From Streptomyces sp. 6-11-2 (lineage in GTDB: Bacteria > Actinomycetota > Actinomycetes > Streptomycetales > Streptomycetaceae): a stretch of DNA of 64,000 nucleotides. The position numbers and the translations under genes are program-made. Under the pieces are notes generated by a model, which worked only from the letters and a program-made list of their open reading frames with translations, did not search any database and was not told the DNA's origin. Where the stretch lies: NCBI RefSeq assembly GCF_006540305.1, contig NZ_BJOR01000001.1, positions 3,596,001-3,660,000 on the forward strand, in the 5' to 3' direction. Below, in pieces: positions 48,899 through 57,872 of this stretch (the first letter of the stretch is position 1; each line of letters opens with the position of its first letter).

Positions 48899-49789
48899 AT
48901 GTACGACGAACGTATCGATCATCGTTCCGGCCACTATTCGGATTATCCCGGTTACCCGAGCCGTACGGGCGGATACCAGGGGGCGGGCACCGGCCGGCAC
49001 CGGGGCTCGGCGGAGTTCTTCACGTCTCCCCTGGAGCCGCCGGACGCGGCCTGGGACCCCGCCGAGGAACTGGCCTTCATGCTTCAGGACGCGATGGAGG
49101 AGCACCGGCCGGACATCCTCGTCGCCCGGGACGAGGCACCGGTCACCGAGCCCGCTCCGAACATCGGCACGCCCCTGGAGACCCTTGAGGCGATCACGGC
49201 GGAACTGCCTCCGCTGAAGGCGGTCGCCCGACGCCATCGAAAGGTCCGGGAACGCAAGCGTCCGAACGTCCTGCGGTCCACCAGTCACGTCATCGCCGCG
49301 CTGACCGCGGTGATCGCTTCCTCGGTGAGTTTCTTCGGCGGAATGGTTGCCTACGATCCCCTTCGCGTCGTGGCCGTGGCACGGATGCAGGACGGCATCG
49401 CGTCCTGGTGGCCCCTGCTGGTCTACGGTCCCTGGCTGGTCGCCTCGCTGTCCGTGCTGCGGGCCGCGCTGCACCAGCGCCGCGCCGTCCACTCCTGGAG
49501 CGTGGTGCTGATCTTCTCGTCCATCGCGATGCTTCTGTGCGTGCTGCAGGCACCCAGGACGATCATGGACATCGCTGCGGCCGCACTGCCGGGCCTGGCC
49601 TCCCTGGCCTGCTTCCAGCAGTTCGTGCGCCAGATCACCCTGACCCGCCCGCCCCGGCGCCCGTCGCCCCGCCACCGCCAGCCCCGCACCCCGCACACCG
49701 AGACCCCGTCCGCGTCCACCGTCCGCGACACCCGCCGCACCGCGACGACGGCGCGACCGGCCGGAGGCACGGCGCGCAAGAGGGCCTGA
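48899..49789 (+). CDS. DUF2637 membrane protein
   Basis: 296 residues. A 120-residue polar N-terminal part (GYPSRTGGYQGAG, ...RRHRKVRERKRPNV) leads into four membrane helices in the DUF2637 pattern (HVIAALTAVIASSVSFFGGMVAYDPLR; WWPLLVYGPWLVASLSVLRAALH; WSVVLIFSSIAMLLCVLQAP; MDIAAAALPGLASLACFQQF), then an Arg/Thr/Pro-rich tail. The family is limited to actinobacteria and occurs on plasmids as SpdB-like transfer proteins and on the chromosome; role here unknown. Confidence 0.8.
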   Translation: MYDERIDHRSGHYSDYPGYPSRTGGYQGAGTGRHRGSAEFFTSPLEPPDAAWDPAEELAFMLQDAMEEHRPDILVARDEAPVTEPAPNIGTPLETLEAITAELPPLKAVARRHRKVRERKRPNVLRSTSHVIAALTAVIASSVSFFGGMVAYDPLRVVAVARMQDGIASWWPLLVYGPWLVASLSVLRAALHQRRAVHSWSVVLIFSSIAMLLCVLQAPRTIMDIAAAALPGLASLACFQQFVRQITLTRPPRRPSPRHRQPRTPHTETPSASTVRDTRRTATTARPAGGTARKRA

Positions 49790-49900
49790 GCTCGATCGTT
49801 CCCCGGAGCCGGGGCCCCGTGGATGCCACGGACGCCACGGACGTGGTCGCGGGGCCACCATGGAGGTGGACGGAGTGTGGCGGACACGAAGGAGGCCGCC

Positions 49901-50245
49901 ATGGCAGCCGCGCATCTCCCGGCGTCGCCCCTGGTGATCCGGGCGACAGACGGCCGACGGGCCGAACTGGCACTCGCCGGGGACATCGGGACGCAGGCCC
50001 TGTGGCTACTGGAGGAACGACTCGGAGCCCCGCCGCTGAGTGAGGCCGACGAGTGGATCGTGGACATGAGCGAGGCCACCCACCTCGACCTCGCGTGCGC
50101 CTACGCCCTGCTGAGGGTCGCCGCGCGGTGGCCGGCGACCGCGCTCACCATTCGCGGAGCCCGGCGCACCGTGCACCGGACCCTGCACCACGTTGGGCTC
50201 GACACGGTCGCGGTGATGGAGGACTTAGGGATGGCGGAGGACTGA
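49901..50245 (+). CDS. STAS-domain protein
   Basis: 114 residues with a single STAS domain: RRAELALAGDIGTQALWLLEERL, then EWIVDMSEATHLDLACAYALLRVAARW, ALTIRGARRTVHRTLHHVGLDTV. The phosphorylatable Ser is not at the usual position (HLDLACAYAL instead of xMDSxG), so it may not act as a classic anti-sigma antagonist; STAS domains of this kind also occur in MEDS-related proteins. GGAGG 5 bases before ATG 49901 fixes the start. Confidence 0.78.
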   Translation: MAAAHLPASPLVIRATDGRRAELALAGDIGTQALWLLEERLGAPPLSEADEWIVDMSEATHLDLACAYALLRVAARWPATALTIRGARRTVHRTLHHVGLDTVAVMEDLGMAED

Positions 50246-50376
50246 GAGAGCCCAGGGGGCTCAGGCGACTCAGGGGACTCAGGGGGCTTGGGCGGCTCGG
50301 CGGCGGAGGGCCGGTGACGGAGGGGGCAGGATCAGACGGATCCCGAATATTTCGGTGACCGATGTAATCTGGAGTC
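50246..50376 (+). promoter_or_regulatory. Gene gap with G-run repeats before the MFS gene
   Basis: Contains direct repeats of the gggggctcaggcgactcagg type and the less GC-rich atatttcggtgaccgatgta near the MFS start, a plausible promoter or MarR target. No specific operator can be assigned. Confidence 0.35.
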
Positions 50377-51843
50377 ATGGCTTCGGATACGACGCACAGC
50401 CCGTCCCGTCCGCGCTGGCCCGCCGTGCTCACCGCGGAGCGGGCCCGCCCGGAGGGGATCCGGTCACGACCGAACGCCTGGTGGCTGGCCGTGGCCACGG
50501 TGTGCTTCGGGGCGTTCATGGGTCAGCTGGACGCGAGCATCGTGACGCTGACCTACGGCAGCCTGCGCACCGAGTTCCACGCCTCGCTCGCCGCGGTGGA
50601 ATGGGTGTCGCTGGCGTATCTGCTGGCCCTGGTGGCGCTGCTGGTGCCGGCCGGGCGGCTGGCGGACGCGCACGGCCGCAAGCTGCTGTACCTGTACGGG
50701 TTCGCCGTCTTCACGCTGGCGTCCGCCGCCTGCGGACTGGCGCCCTCCTTGGCGGCGCTGGTGGGCTTCCGGGTGGTGCAGGCGGCCGGGGCGGCGCTGA
50801 TGCAGGCCAACAGCGTCGCGCTGGTGACCACCAGCGCACCCCGCGGGCGGATGCGCACCGCGCTCGGCGTGCAGGCCGCCGCACAGGCGCTGGGGCTCGC
50901 CCTGGGGCCCACCGTGGGTGGCGCACTGGTGTCCACCCTGGGCTGGCGCTGGGTGTTCTGGGTGAACGTGCCGGTCGGAGTGGTCGCGCTGGTGAGCGGG
51001 CACTATCTGCTGCCTCGCACCAGGGCCCGCACCAAGGTCGCCCGCTTCGACTGGGCCGGACTGGCGCTGCTGGCCGTGGCGACGACCTGCGCGCTGCTCG
51101 GCGTGTCCGCGGCCTCCGGTCTGCCGGTGCCCGCCTGGGGTGTGGTCCTGCTGTTCGGGGTGGCGGCTCTGGCCGGCTGGGGCTTCGCACGACGTCAGCG
51201 GCGGACCGCCGCGCCCTTGCTCGATCTCGCTCTGCTGCGGGTGCGCGCGGTCGCGTTCGGGCTGGTCGGGGCACTCAGCGGATACCTCGTGCTGTTCGGC
51301 CCGCTGGTACTGGTGCCGGTCGTGCTGACCGCGCGGGGGGCCTCGGAGCTGACCGCGGGACTGGTGCTGACCGCGTTGCCCGCCGGGTTCGCCCTCGGCG
51401 CCACCGGCGGCGACCGGCTGCTGCCGCGTTCCCTGACCGACCGTGGCCGGTGCCTGGCCGGGGCCGGCGTATTCCTCCTCGCCACTGCCGCGCTCCTGGC
51501 CGCTCCCCTCACCATCGCCTGGCTGGTGCCGCTGCTGGCCCTGGTCGGCGTGGGGCTGGGGACGTTCACCCCGGCCAACAACGCCCTGATCATGGGCGCG
51601 ATCCCGGCTCGTTCCTCCGGCACCGGTGGCGGCCTGGTCAACATGACCCGCGGTCTGGGCACCGCCCTGGGCGTGGCGCTGGTCACCCTCGCCCTGCATC
51701 TGGCGGCCGGCGGCGGAACCGAGGCCGGCGCCCGGTGGTCCGCGTCGATTCTGGTGGCGGTGTCGGCTGTCGCCGTCGTCTCGGCCTGGCTGGGGCCGGA
51801 CCGGGGCGACCACCGCCGGTCCCTTCCGGGACTCGGGGCGTGA
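50377..51843 (+). CDS. MFS drug transporter (DHA2 type)
   Basis: 488 residues with 14 membrane helices: TM1 CFGAFMGQLDASIVTLTYGSL, motif A GRLADAHGRKLLYLYG, motif C ALGLALGPTVGGALV, and the LTAGLVLTALPAGF and ALGVALVTLALHLA segments. Predicted proton-driven multidrug exporter. A MarR gene lies 101 bp downstream on the same strand and is its likely regulator. Start ATG 50377; ribosome site GGAG. Confidence 0.86.
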   Translation: MASDTTHSPSRPRWPAVLTAERARPEGIRSRPNAWWLAVATVCFGAFMGQLDASIVTLTYGSLRTEFHASLAAVEWVSLAYLLALVALLVPAGRLADAHGRKLLYLYGFAVFTLASAACGLAPSLAALVGFRVVQAAGAALMQANSVALVTTSAPRGRMRTALGVQAAAQALGLALGPTVGGALVSTLGWRWVFWVNVPVGVVALVSGHYLLPRTRARTKVARFDWAGLALLAVATTCALLGVSAASGLPVPAWGVVLLFGVAALAGWGFARRQRRTAAPLLDLALLRVRAVAFGLVGALSGYLVLFGPLVLVPVVLTARGASELTAGLVLTALPAGFALGATGGDRLLPRSLTDRGRCLAGAGVFLLATAALLAAPLTIAWLVPLLALVGVGLGTFTPANNALIMGAIPARSSGTGGGLVNMTRGLGTALGVALVTLALHLAAGGGTEAGARWSASILVAVSAVAVVSAWLGPDRGDHRRSLPGLGA

Positions 51844-51944
51844 GAACGATGCGTGAGCCGGTGGGCAACCCGCGCGAGCCGGTGGGCAACCCGGCGGCGG
51901 TACGAGCAGGAGGGCGCGCGCGGGGCCCCGGCTACCCTTGCCGC

Positions 51945-52451
51945 ATGTCCGCGCAGCCCCGCTCCGAGCTTCCCCTGCCCGGCCCCGCCACCGAGGCGCC
52001 GGACGCCCGGCTGCTCACCGAGGCTGTCACCCGCCTGCGGCGCGCCCTGCGGGCCTCGATCCGCACCGACTATCCGTGGGAGAAGCTGCCCATGGCCCAG
52101 GTCGAGCTGCTCCAGGTGCTCGGTGAGCACTCGCCCGCCCGGATCAGCGACCTCGCCGCCCGCCAGCGACTCGCGCCGAGCACCGTCAGCGGACTGATCG
52201 GCCAGATGATCACCACGGGCCTGGTCGCGCGCGAGGTCGACTCCGCCGACCGCCGCGCTTCCGTCGTCACTCTCACCGACGCCGGACGGGACCAGCTCGC
52301 CGCGTGGACCACCGCCCACGAACGCCGCATGGACGCCGCGCTGGCCTCGCTGGACGGCGCCGATCGGGCCGCCGTCGCCGCCGCCCTGCCCGCTCTCTTT
52401 CAACTTGCCGAGCAACTCGGTCAGTTGGACGATGGCGGGGTCGCGGGCTGA
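51945..52451 (+). CDS. MarR-family regulator
   Basis: 168 residues; winged helix at about 50-110 (AQVELLQVLGEHSPARISDLAARQRLAPSTVSGLIGQMITTGLVAREVDSADRRASVVTLT). Probably the ligand-responsive regulator of the upstream MFS gene. The gap before it contains two direct copies of gagccggtgggcaaccc (51856 and 51877). The N-terminal 40 residues are longer than typical. Confidence 0.85.
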   Translation: MSAQPRSELPLPGPATEAPDARLLTEAVTRLRRALRASIRTDYPWEKLPMAQVELLQVLGEHSPARISDLAARQRLAPSTVSGLIGQMITTGLVAREVDSADRRASVVTLTDAGRDQLAAWTTAHERRMDAALASLDGADRAAVAAALPALFQLAEQLGQLDDGGVAG

Positions 52452-52537
52452 CACGACGAGGGCTCCCACCGGAATCCGGTCGGAGCCCTCGCCCGTCCTG
52501 CTGAGTGGCCTTTCGGCGTGGTGGGTGCCCTTCGGTG

Positions 52538-52957
52538 TCAGGCGGTCGCGCAGACGGCCTCGACGAAGTGGCCCACCTGCGTCTCCGGCAGAGTGCGTGA
52601 GAGGTCCGACTCGCTGATCATGCCGACCAGGCGGTGGTTCTCGATGACGGGCAGCCTGCGGATCCGGTGTTCCTCCATGGTCCGCAGGACACTGCCGCTG
52701 TCGGCGTTCGCGTCGATCGTGATCGGCTTGCCCTGCTCCAGCTCACCCGCCGTCATGGTCCGGGGGTCCTTCCCCTTGGCGAGGCACTGCACCACGATGT
52801 CGCGGTCCGTGATGATCCCGTGGAGGCGGTCGTCGGGCCCGCAGATCGGCAGGGCTCCGACGTCCATCTCCTTCATCCGGCGCGCCGCGTCCTCCAGCGT
52901 CTCGCTCTCCTGGACGCATGTGGCACCGGTGTGCATGATCTCCCGTGCGGTGGTCAT
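52538..52957 (-). CDS. Twin CBS-domain protein
   Basis: 139 residues made of two CBS domains: TAREIMHTGATCVQESETLEDAARRMKEMDVGALPICGPDDRLHGIITDRDIV and PITIDANADSGSVLRTMEEHRIRRLPVIENHRLVGMISESDLSR. CBS pairs bind adenosyl ligands and sense energy status. Stand-alone proteins of this kind are common in Streptomyces stress regulons. Start ATG 52957 follows GGAG. Divergent from the MgtE-like gene, whose product also has a CBS pair. Confidence 0.86.
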   Translation of the reverse strand: MTTAREIMHTGATCVQESETLEDAARRMKEMDVGALPICGPDDRLHGIITDRDIVVQCLAKGKDPRTMTAGELEQGKPITIDANADSGSVLRTMEEHRIRRLPVIENHRLVGMISESDLSRTLPETQVGHFVEAVCATA

Positions 52958-53188
52958 GGCCGTCTCCTTCGAGCTTCGGTGGCCGGCACGGAGAGAGCCA
53001 AGGTGCTGGCCCGCCCCCGGCCAGTTCGGCTTACCACCAGTGTCGGTTCTCCGCAGGCCCGCCGCATGCCGTGGAGGCCAGGCTCCCGCTGAGACACCAG
53101 TCCACCCCAGGTGGGGCGTTTGCATGCGTTTGTAGTGATTCAATACCGTTGGTCGCGGGGGCAACCGACGTTCGGGCAGGGCAGAGCG

Positions 53189-54739
53189 ATGACCTTCAGT
53201 CCGTCTTCGCCACGGCCGACCGCACACCTGGAGCGGTCGCCCGTCCATCTGTCGTCACTGGTGAAGCGCCCAGTGGTGGACCGGGGTGACCGGTCGCTCG
53301 GCCGGCTCTCCGACGTGATCGTCCGGCTGCGCGGCGCCGACTACCCGGTGGTGACCGGGCTCGTGGTCGGCGTGGGTGGCCGTGAGCTGTTCGTCCCCGT
53401 GGAGCAGGTGGCCGCGCTCGACGCCGAGGGCCTGGTGGAGCTCGAAAGCGCACGGCTGGACCTGCGGCCGTTCGAACGCCGCGAGGGCGAGGTGCTGCTG
53501 CGGGCGGACGTGCTGGGCCACCGGCTGATCGATGTCGGCGAGGCGCGCCTGGTCCGCGCGCAGGACGTGGAACTGGCCGAACGGGACGGCCAGTGGCTGC
53601 TGTCGGGCGTGGACACGCACCGGCCGCACCGGCTGCTGGGGATCTTCGGGGACCGTGCGACGGGGCACGCGTGCCGGGACTGGAAGGCGTTCGAGCCGCT
53701 CATCGGGCACAGCCGCAGCGCGCTGGTCCGCCGCCCCACGGCCCGGATCCGGCGCCTGCGGCCGGCGGAGATCGCCGACCTGCTCGAGGACGCCTCCCGG
53801 GACGAGGAACGCGAGATCCTCGGCGATGTCCGGCAGGACCCGGAGCTGGAGGCGGACGTCTTCGAGGAGTTGGAGGAGGACCGGGCCTCCCGGTTGCTCA
53901 ACGCCCGCACCGACGAGGAGATCGCCGCCGTACTGGCGCGGATGCGGGCGGACGACGCGGCCGACGCCATCGACGATCTGCGGCAGGGCCGACGCCGTAC
54001 CGTGCTGGAACTGCTGCCCGCCGGACAGCGCGCCAAGGTACTGACCCTGATGGGCTTCAACCCCGACAGCGCCGGGGGCCTGATGGGGATGGACTTCCTG
54101 ACCCTGCCCCCGGACACGCCGGCGAGCGAGGCCGAGGCGGCGGTCCGGCGGGCGAGCCGGCTCCAGCCGGAGGCGCTGACCAGCGTCTACACCGCCGACG
54201 AGGAGGGACGACTGCTCGGCTGGGTCCGGCTGGTCACCGTCCTGCAGAGCGATCCCGCGGTACGGCTGGGCGAGGTGAGCGAGGCCGATCCCGTGCGCGT
54301 CGGCCCGGACACGGACCTGGTGGACGTGGCCCTGCTGATGACGGACTACAACCTGATCACCCTGCCGGTCGTGGACGACGAAGGGGTCCTGCTCGGCGTG
54401 ATCACGGTCGACGACGTGCTGGAGGCGACACTGCCGGAGGACTGGCGGCGCCGGGAGGTGGCTCCGCCACCCGACGCCCACCGGACCGCCGAGGCCGGCG
54501 GTACCGCGGCGGTTGGCGGCATCACGGGGGCTGGCGGCATCACTGAGGCCGGCAGCCCCACGGGGGGCGGCGGCATCACTGAGGCCGGCAGCCCCACGGG
54601 GGGCGGCGGCATCACTGAGGCCGGCAGTACCACGGGGGTCGGCGGCACCGCTGAGGCCGGCAGTACCACGGGGGTCGGCGGCACCGCTGAGGCCGGCAGC
54701 GCCACGGGCCTGGAGGGGCGTGAGGAGCCCTCACCATGA
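53189..54739 (+). CDS. Soluble MgtE-like protein: PRC-barrel, MgtE N-domain and CBS pair
   Basis: 516 residues. A PRC-barrel-like start (HLSSLVKRPVVDRGDRSLGRLSDVIVRL, about 20-110), an MgtE N-domain of helical hairpins (about 190-310: EIADLLEDASRDEEREILGDV, LEEDRASRLLNARTDEEIAAVLARM, DDAADAIDDLRQ), then a CBS pair (AGGLMGMDFLTLPPDTPASEAEAAVRR; PVRVGPDTDLVDVALLMTDYNLITLPVVDDEG). The membrane channel part of MgtE is absent. A 70-residue repetitive Gly/Ala/Thr tail follows. Its stop overlaps the start of the NRAMP-type gene by 4 bp, so the pair is coupled and may work as one regulated Mg/Mn uptake system. Confidence 0.85.
   Translation: MTFSPSSPRPTAHLERSPVHLSSLVKRPVVDRGDRSLGRLSDVIVRLRGADYPVVTGLVVGVGGRELFVPVEQVAALDAEGLVELESARLDLRPFERREGEVLLRADVLGHRLIDVGEARLVRAQDVELAERDGQWLLSGVDTHRPHRLLGIFGDRATGHACRDWKAFEPLIGHSRSALVRRPTARIRRLRPAEIADLLEDASRDEEREILGDVRQDPELEADVFEELEEDRASRLLNARTDEEIAAVLARMRADDAADAIDDLRQGRRRTVLELLPAGQRAKVLTLMGFNPDSAGGLMGMDFLTLPPDTPASEAEAAVRRASRLQPEALTSVYTADEEGRLLGWVRLVTVLQSDPAVRLGEVSEADPVRVGPDTDLVDVALLMTDYNLITLPVVDDEGVLLGVITVDDVLEATLPEDWRRREVAPPPDAHRTAEAGGTAAVGGITGAGGITEAGSPTGGGGITEAGSPTGGGGITEAGSTTGVGGTAEAGSTTGVGGTAEAGSATGLEGREEPSP
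54484..54715 (+). repeat. Tandem repeats coding the MgtE-like protein tail
   Basis: Units such as ggcggcatcactgaggccgg (30-36 bp, at least six copies) encode GGITEAGSPT and GGTAEAGSTT modules. The tail is the region most likely to vary between strains. Confidence 0.8.
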
Positions 54740-56736
54740 GCGGGCCCCGGCCCGACCGGCGCCCACCGCAGCAGCCGCCGCCCGGCGCGCGCCCGGATGA
54801 CGGTCGGTCCGGGGCCGGCGGGCGTCCGGAGGATCGTCCGCCCCGGCCCGGCGCCCGTCCGGATGACGGTCGGTCCGGGTTGTCCGGCACGCGTCCGGAG
54901 GATCGTCCGCGTACGTCCGGTCCGCACCCGGCCGGGCGCGGGGGCGCGGGCCGGTCCACGCCCGGCCCGCACTCACAGCCGCAGGGCGGTGCCCACCCCG
55001 TAGCCCCGGGTACGCCACCGGTCGGCGGCCCCGGCGCCCCGGAGCGCGCCACGACGCCCGGACGCGACGGCGCCCCCGCACCAAGGCCCACCGGCCACCC
55101 TCACCCTCACCCTCACCCCCACCCCCGTCCCCGTCCCACAGCGGTGCTGGACGATGCCCACCTCGGCGACATCGAAGGTGCCCTGGGACGTATCCGGCTG
55201 GAGGAGGCGGACTCCAGCCGCAGCCTGAAGCGCCGGCTGCTCACCTTCCTGGCGATCGTCGGCCCCGGCCTCATCGTGATGGTCGGCGACAACGACGCCG
55301 GCGGGATCTCCACGTACGCCCAGGCGGGCCAGAACTACGGCTACAGCCTGCTGTGGGTGCTCCTGCTCCTCATCCCCGTCCTCATCGTCAACCAGGAGAT
55401 GGTGGTCAGGCTCGGCGCCGTCACCGGTGTCGGGCACGCCCGGCTGATCAACGAGCGCTTCGGCAGGTTCTGGGGCTGGTTCAGCGTCGGCGACCTGTTC
55501 GTGCTGAACTTCCTGACGATCGTCACCGAGTTCATCGGAGTCTCGCTCGCCCTGAGTTACCTCGGCGTCGACAAGTACGTCGCCGTGCCCGTCGCCGCCC
55601 TCGCCCTGGTCGCGATCACCGCCACGGGCAGCTTCCGGCGCTGGGAACGCGCGATGCTCGCCTTCATCGCCGTCAGCCTGCTGCTGGTGCCGCTGGCGCT
55701 GATGAGCCACCCGAGCTACGGAGCGGCCGTCCACCACCTGGTGGTCCCGGGCGTGCGAGGCGGGGTCACCTCCGAGGCCGTCCTGCTGATCATCGCGATC
55801 GTGGGTACGACCGTCGCCCCCTGGCAGCTGTTCTTCCAGCAGTCCAACATCATCGACAAGCGCATCACACCACGGTTCGTGGGCCATGAGCGCGCGGACA
55901 CCGTGCTGGGGTCCCTCGTCGTGATCGGCGGTGCCGTCGCGATCGTCGTCGTGGCCGACTACGCCGTGAGCGGTACGGCCGCGGCCGGGCACTTCACCGA
56001 CGCGCTGGGCGTCGCCGAGGCCCTGGGCGGGCACAGCCGCGTGCTGGGAGTGATGTTCGCCGTCGTGCTCCTGGACGCGTCGATCATCGGCGCCGCGGCC
56101 GTCACCCTGGCCACCAGCTACGCCTTCGGCGACGTGTTCAACCTGCGCCACTCCCTGCACCGCAGCTTCCGCGAGGCCAAGGCGTTCTACGGGACCTACA
56201 CCGGGATGGTCCTGCTCGCCGCCGCCATCGTGCTGATCCCCGGTGCGCCCCTCGGACTGATCACGACCGCCGTTCAGGCCCTGGCGGGACTGCTCCTCCC
56301 CTCCGCGTCGGTCTTCCTCCTGCTGCTGTGCAACGACCGGGCGGTCCTCGGCCCCTGGGTCAATCCGCGCTGGCTCAACGTGGTGGCCTCGACCATCATC
56401 GCGGTGCTCCTGATGCTGTCCGGAATCCTCGTCGCGACGACCCTGTTCCCGACGCTGGACACCGCCCGGGTCGCGCTGTGGCTCACCGGTGTGCTGGTCG
56501 TGGGGCTGCTGGGCGCGGCCGTGGGACTGCGCGTCGTCCACGCCCGCCGGGGCACGGCCCTGCCTCCGCCTCCGAGGATCCCCCGCCCCGAACGCGAGAG
56601 CTGGCGCATGCCTCCCCTGGCGCTGCTGGAGCCGGTCGTCTGGTCCCCCGGACTCAAACTCGGAATGAGCCTGCTGCGGGGCTATCTGGTGATCGCCGCG
56701 CTGCTGCTGGTGGTCAAGGCCATCCAGATCGGCTGA
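54736..56736 (+). CDS. NRAMP-fold divalent metal transporter with non-canonical metal motifs
   Basis: 666 residues. About 160 disordered residues come first (RPDDGRSG repeats, then HPHPHPHPHPRPRP), followed by 11-12 membrane helices. TM1 reads GPGLIVMVGDNDAGGISTYAQAG; NRAMP Fe/Mn transporters have DPGN here. TM6 reads VGTTVAPWQLFFQQSN where they have the MPH motif, so the metal-binding Met is absent. Loss of that Met is typical of the NRAMP-related magnesium transporters; with an MgtE-type regulatory gene directly upstream, magnesium uptake is a reasonable guess. Start ATG 54736 overlaps the upstream stop (ATGA). The His stretch could bind metal. Confidence 0.85.
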   Translation: MSGPRPDRRPPQQPPPGARPDDGRSGAGGRPEDRPPRPGARPDDGRSGLSGTRPEDRPRTSGPHPAGRGGAGRSTPGPHSQPQGGAHPVAPGTPPVGGPGAPERATTPGRDGAPAPRPTGHPHPHPHPHPRPRPTAVLDDAHLGDIEGALGRIRLEEADSSRSLKRRLLTFLAIVGPGLIVMVGDNDAGGISTYAQAGQNYGYSLLWVLLLLIPVLIVNQEMVVRLGAVTGVGHARLINERFGRFWGWFSVGDLFVLNFLTIVTEFIGVSLALSYLGVDKYVAVPVAALALVAITATGSFRRWERAMLAFIAVSLLLVPLALMSHPSYGAAVHHLVVPGVRGGVTSEAVLLIIAIVGTTVAPWQLFFQQSNIIDKRITPRFVGHERADTVLGSLVVIGGAVAIVVVADYAVSGTAAAGHFTDALGVAEALGGHSRVLGVMFAVVLLDASIIGAAAVTLATSYAFGDVFNLRHSLHRSFREAKAFYGTYTGMVLLAAAIVLIPGAPLGLITTAVQALAGLLLPSASVFLLLLCNDRAVLGPWVNPRWLNVVASTIIAVLLMLSGILVATTLFPTLDTARVALWLTGVLVVGLLGAAVGLRVVHARRGTALPPPPRIPRPERESWRMPPLALLEPVVWSPGLKLGMSLLRGYLVIAALLLVVKAIQIG

Positions 56737-56807
56737 GCCGGGTCGGGGAGGGGCCTGGCCGAGGACCGGAGGCGGAGTGAGGATGGAGGTGTGAGGGAGG
56801 CCCTGCG

Positions 56808-57323
56808 GTGATCCTGTCCTACTCGCACCACGGCGATCGCGTGATGGCCTATCTGCTACCGGTGTGGACGAGGCTCCCCGCCGCCGATCGCATGGGTGTG
56901 GCCGCTGCCGTGCTGGCCGTGGCGTTCGTCCTGCTGCTCGTCGGTACGAGGGTGCGGCAGGCCCGTCCCCGTTCGTTCAGGCGCCCACGGGCCCGGGCCG
57001 CCGAGCCGGTCGACACCTCCTGGTTCACCGCCCACACCCTGGACGGCTTCCCGGAGGAGGCGCTCCGCGCCACCCTGAGGACCCCGGCCGCGCCCTCCCG
57101 CGAACGTCTCTACGCCGCCTGGGTCCTCGCCACCCACACCCAGGGCACGGACGCCGTATGGCTGGAGAAGAACCTGGCCCTCCCCGCCGACGCGGCCCAC
57201 CTGATCGCCGAAGCCGCCGAAACCAGACGCCGCGAGGTGTCGGCACGCGAGAACCACGACACGGAGGCCGCGAAAGCGACCGCCGTGAGCGGCGACGAGG
57301 AAGACCCGCCCGCACGGCCATGA
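56808..57323 (+). CDS. Single-pass membrane protein, hypothetical
   Basis: 171 residues from GTG 56808 (alternative ATG 56844). One hydrophobic helix (MGVAAAVLAVAFVLLLVGT) then a cytosolic helical domain (DTSWFTAHTLDGFPEEALRATLRT, LYAAWVLATHTQGTDAVWLEKNLALPADAAHLIAEAAETRRREV). It follows the metal transporter gene by 71 bp and precedes the tRNA-Ser(GGA) element. No family recognised. Confidence 0.6.
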   Translation: MILSYSHHGDRVMAYLLPVWTRLPAADRMGVAAAVLAVAFVLLLVGTRVRQARPRSFRRPRARAAEPVDTSWFTAHTLDGFPEEALRATLRTPAAPSRERLYAAWVLATHTQGTDAVWLEKNLALPADAAHLIAEAAETRRREVSARENHDTEAAKATAVSGDEEDPPARP

Positions 57324-57365
57324 ACGGGGGGCGTGCCCGAGGCGGACAAGGGACGGGTTGACGCC

Positions 57366-57399
57366 AGAGGGCCGGACCACTTTCGTGGTCCGGCCCTCT
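57366..57399. terminator. Terminator at the left end of the tRNA-Ser(GGA) element
   Basis: A 15-bp perfect stem agagggccggaccac / gtggtccggccctct with TTTC loop, 5 bp before the duplicated tRNA end. Confidence 0.85.
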
Positions 57400-57404
57400 G
57401 GGCC

Positions 57405-57435
57405 GGCGGAGGATACGAGATTCGAACTCGTGAGG
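57405..57435 (-). repeat. Duplicated 3' end of tRNA-Ser(GGA): far attachment site
   Basis: 31 bp identical to 59434-59464 (acceptor and T arm: ggcggaggatacgagattcg, then aactcgtgagg). The match ends within the variable arm. It lies 11 bp from the stop of the putative immunity gene. With the intact tRNA at 59436 it brackets a 2-kb element. Confidence 0.85.
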
Positions 57436-57446
57436 ACGTCCCGTAG

Positions 57447-57857
57447 TCAGCCATCGTCGGCCGACCCACGGCGGCCGTGGAAGTCCTCCCATGCCTGCCG
57501 CTGGATCTCCTCGGCGTCCGCGAGGAGCTTCTCCAGGGGTTCCGCGGCCTCTGAAGGGGCAGGGGGCACCCGCGTGAGCTTGTCGTAGAGGTACTCGCAG
57601 GCTTCGGCTTCGGTGCCGAAACGCCGCATGACGCTGTCCTGGGAGCGTTGGCGCAGGCCGACGGTCCAGGCATCCGCCTCACGGCGCAGAAAGAAGTAGG
57701 CGTCCGGCTGGACGGGGACGTCGTGGACGCCGGCAATCTCGTAGAACGCCTCGGGCACGTCCGCTTCGCGGAGTCTTTCGACGAGCTCTGCGCTGTCCAT
57801 CAGGAACGTCCCGTCACCCGGCTCGAGGTGTGCTCCGAGGTGTGGATCCGGGACCAC
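57447..57857 (-). CDS. Putative immunity protein for the TNT toxin
   Basis: 136 residues from ATG 57857 (MDSAELVERL at 57800 is the alternative start). A compact acidic alpha/beta protein: ELVERLREADVPEAFYEIAGVHDVPVQPDAYFFLRREADAWTVGLRQRSQDSVMRRFGTEAEACEYLYDKLTRV, ending AWEDFHGRR. It sits 15 bp downstream of the secreted toxin gene on the same strand, the usual place of an immunity gene. I do not recognise the family; function is inferred from position. Confidence 0.65.
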   Translation of the reverse strand: MVPDPHLGAHLEPGDGTFLMDSAELVERLREADVPEAFYEIAGVHDVPVQPDAYFFLRREADAWTVGLRQRSQDSVMRRFGTEAEACEYLYDKLTRVPPAPSEAAEPLEKLLADAEEIQRQAWEDFHGRRGSADDG

Positions 57858-57872
57858 CCCGGGCCTTGCGGG

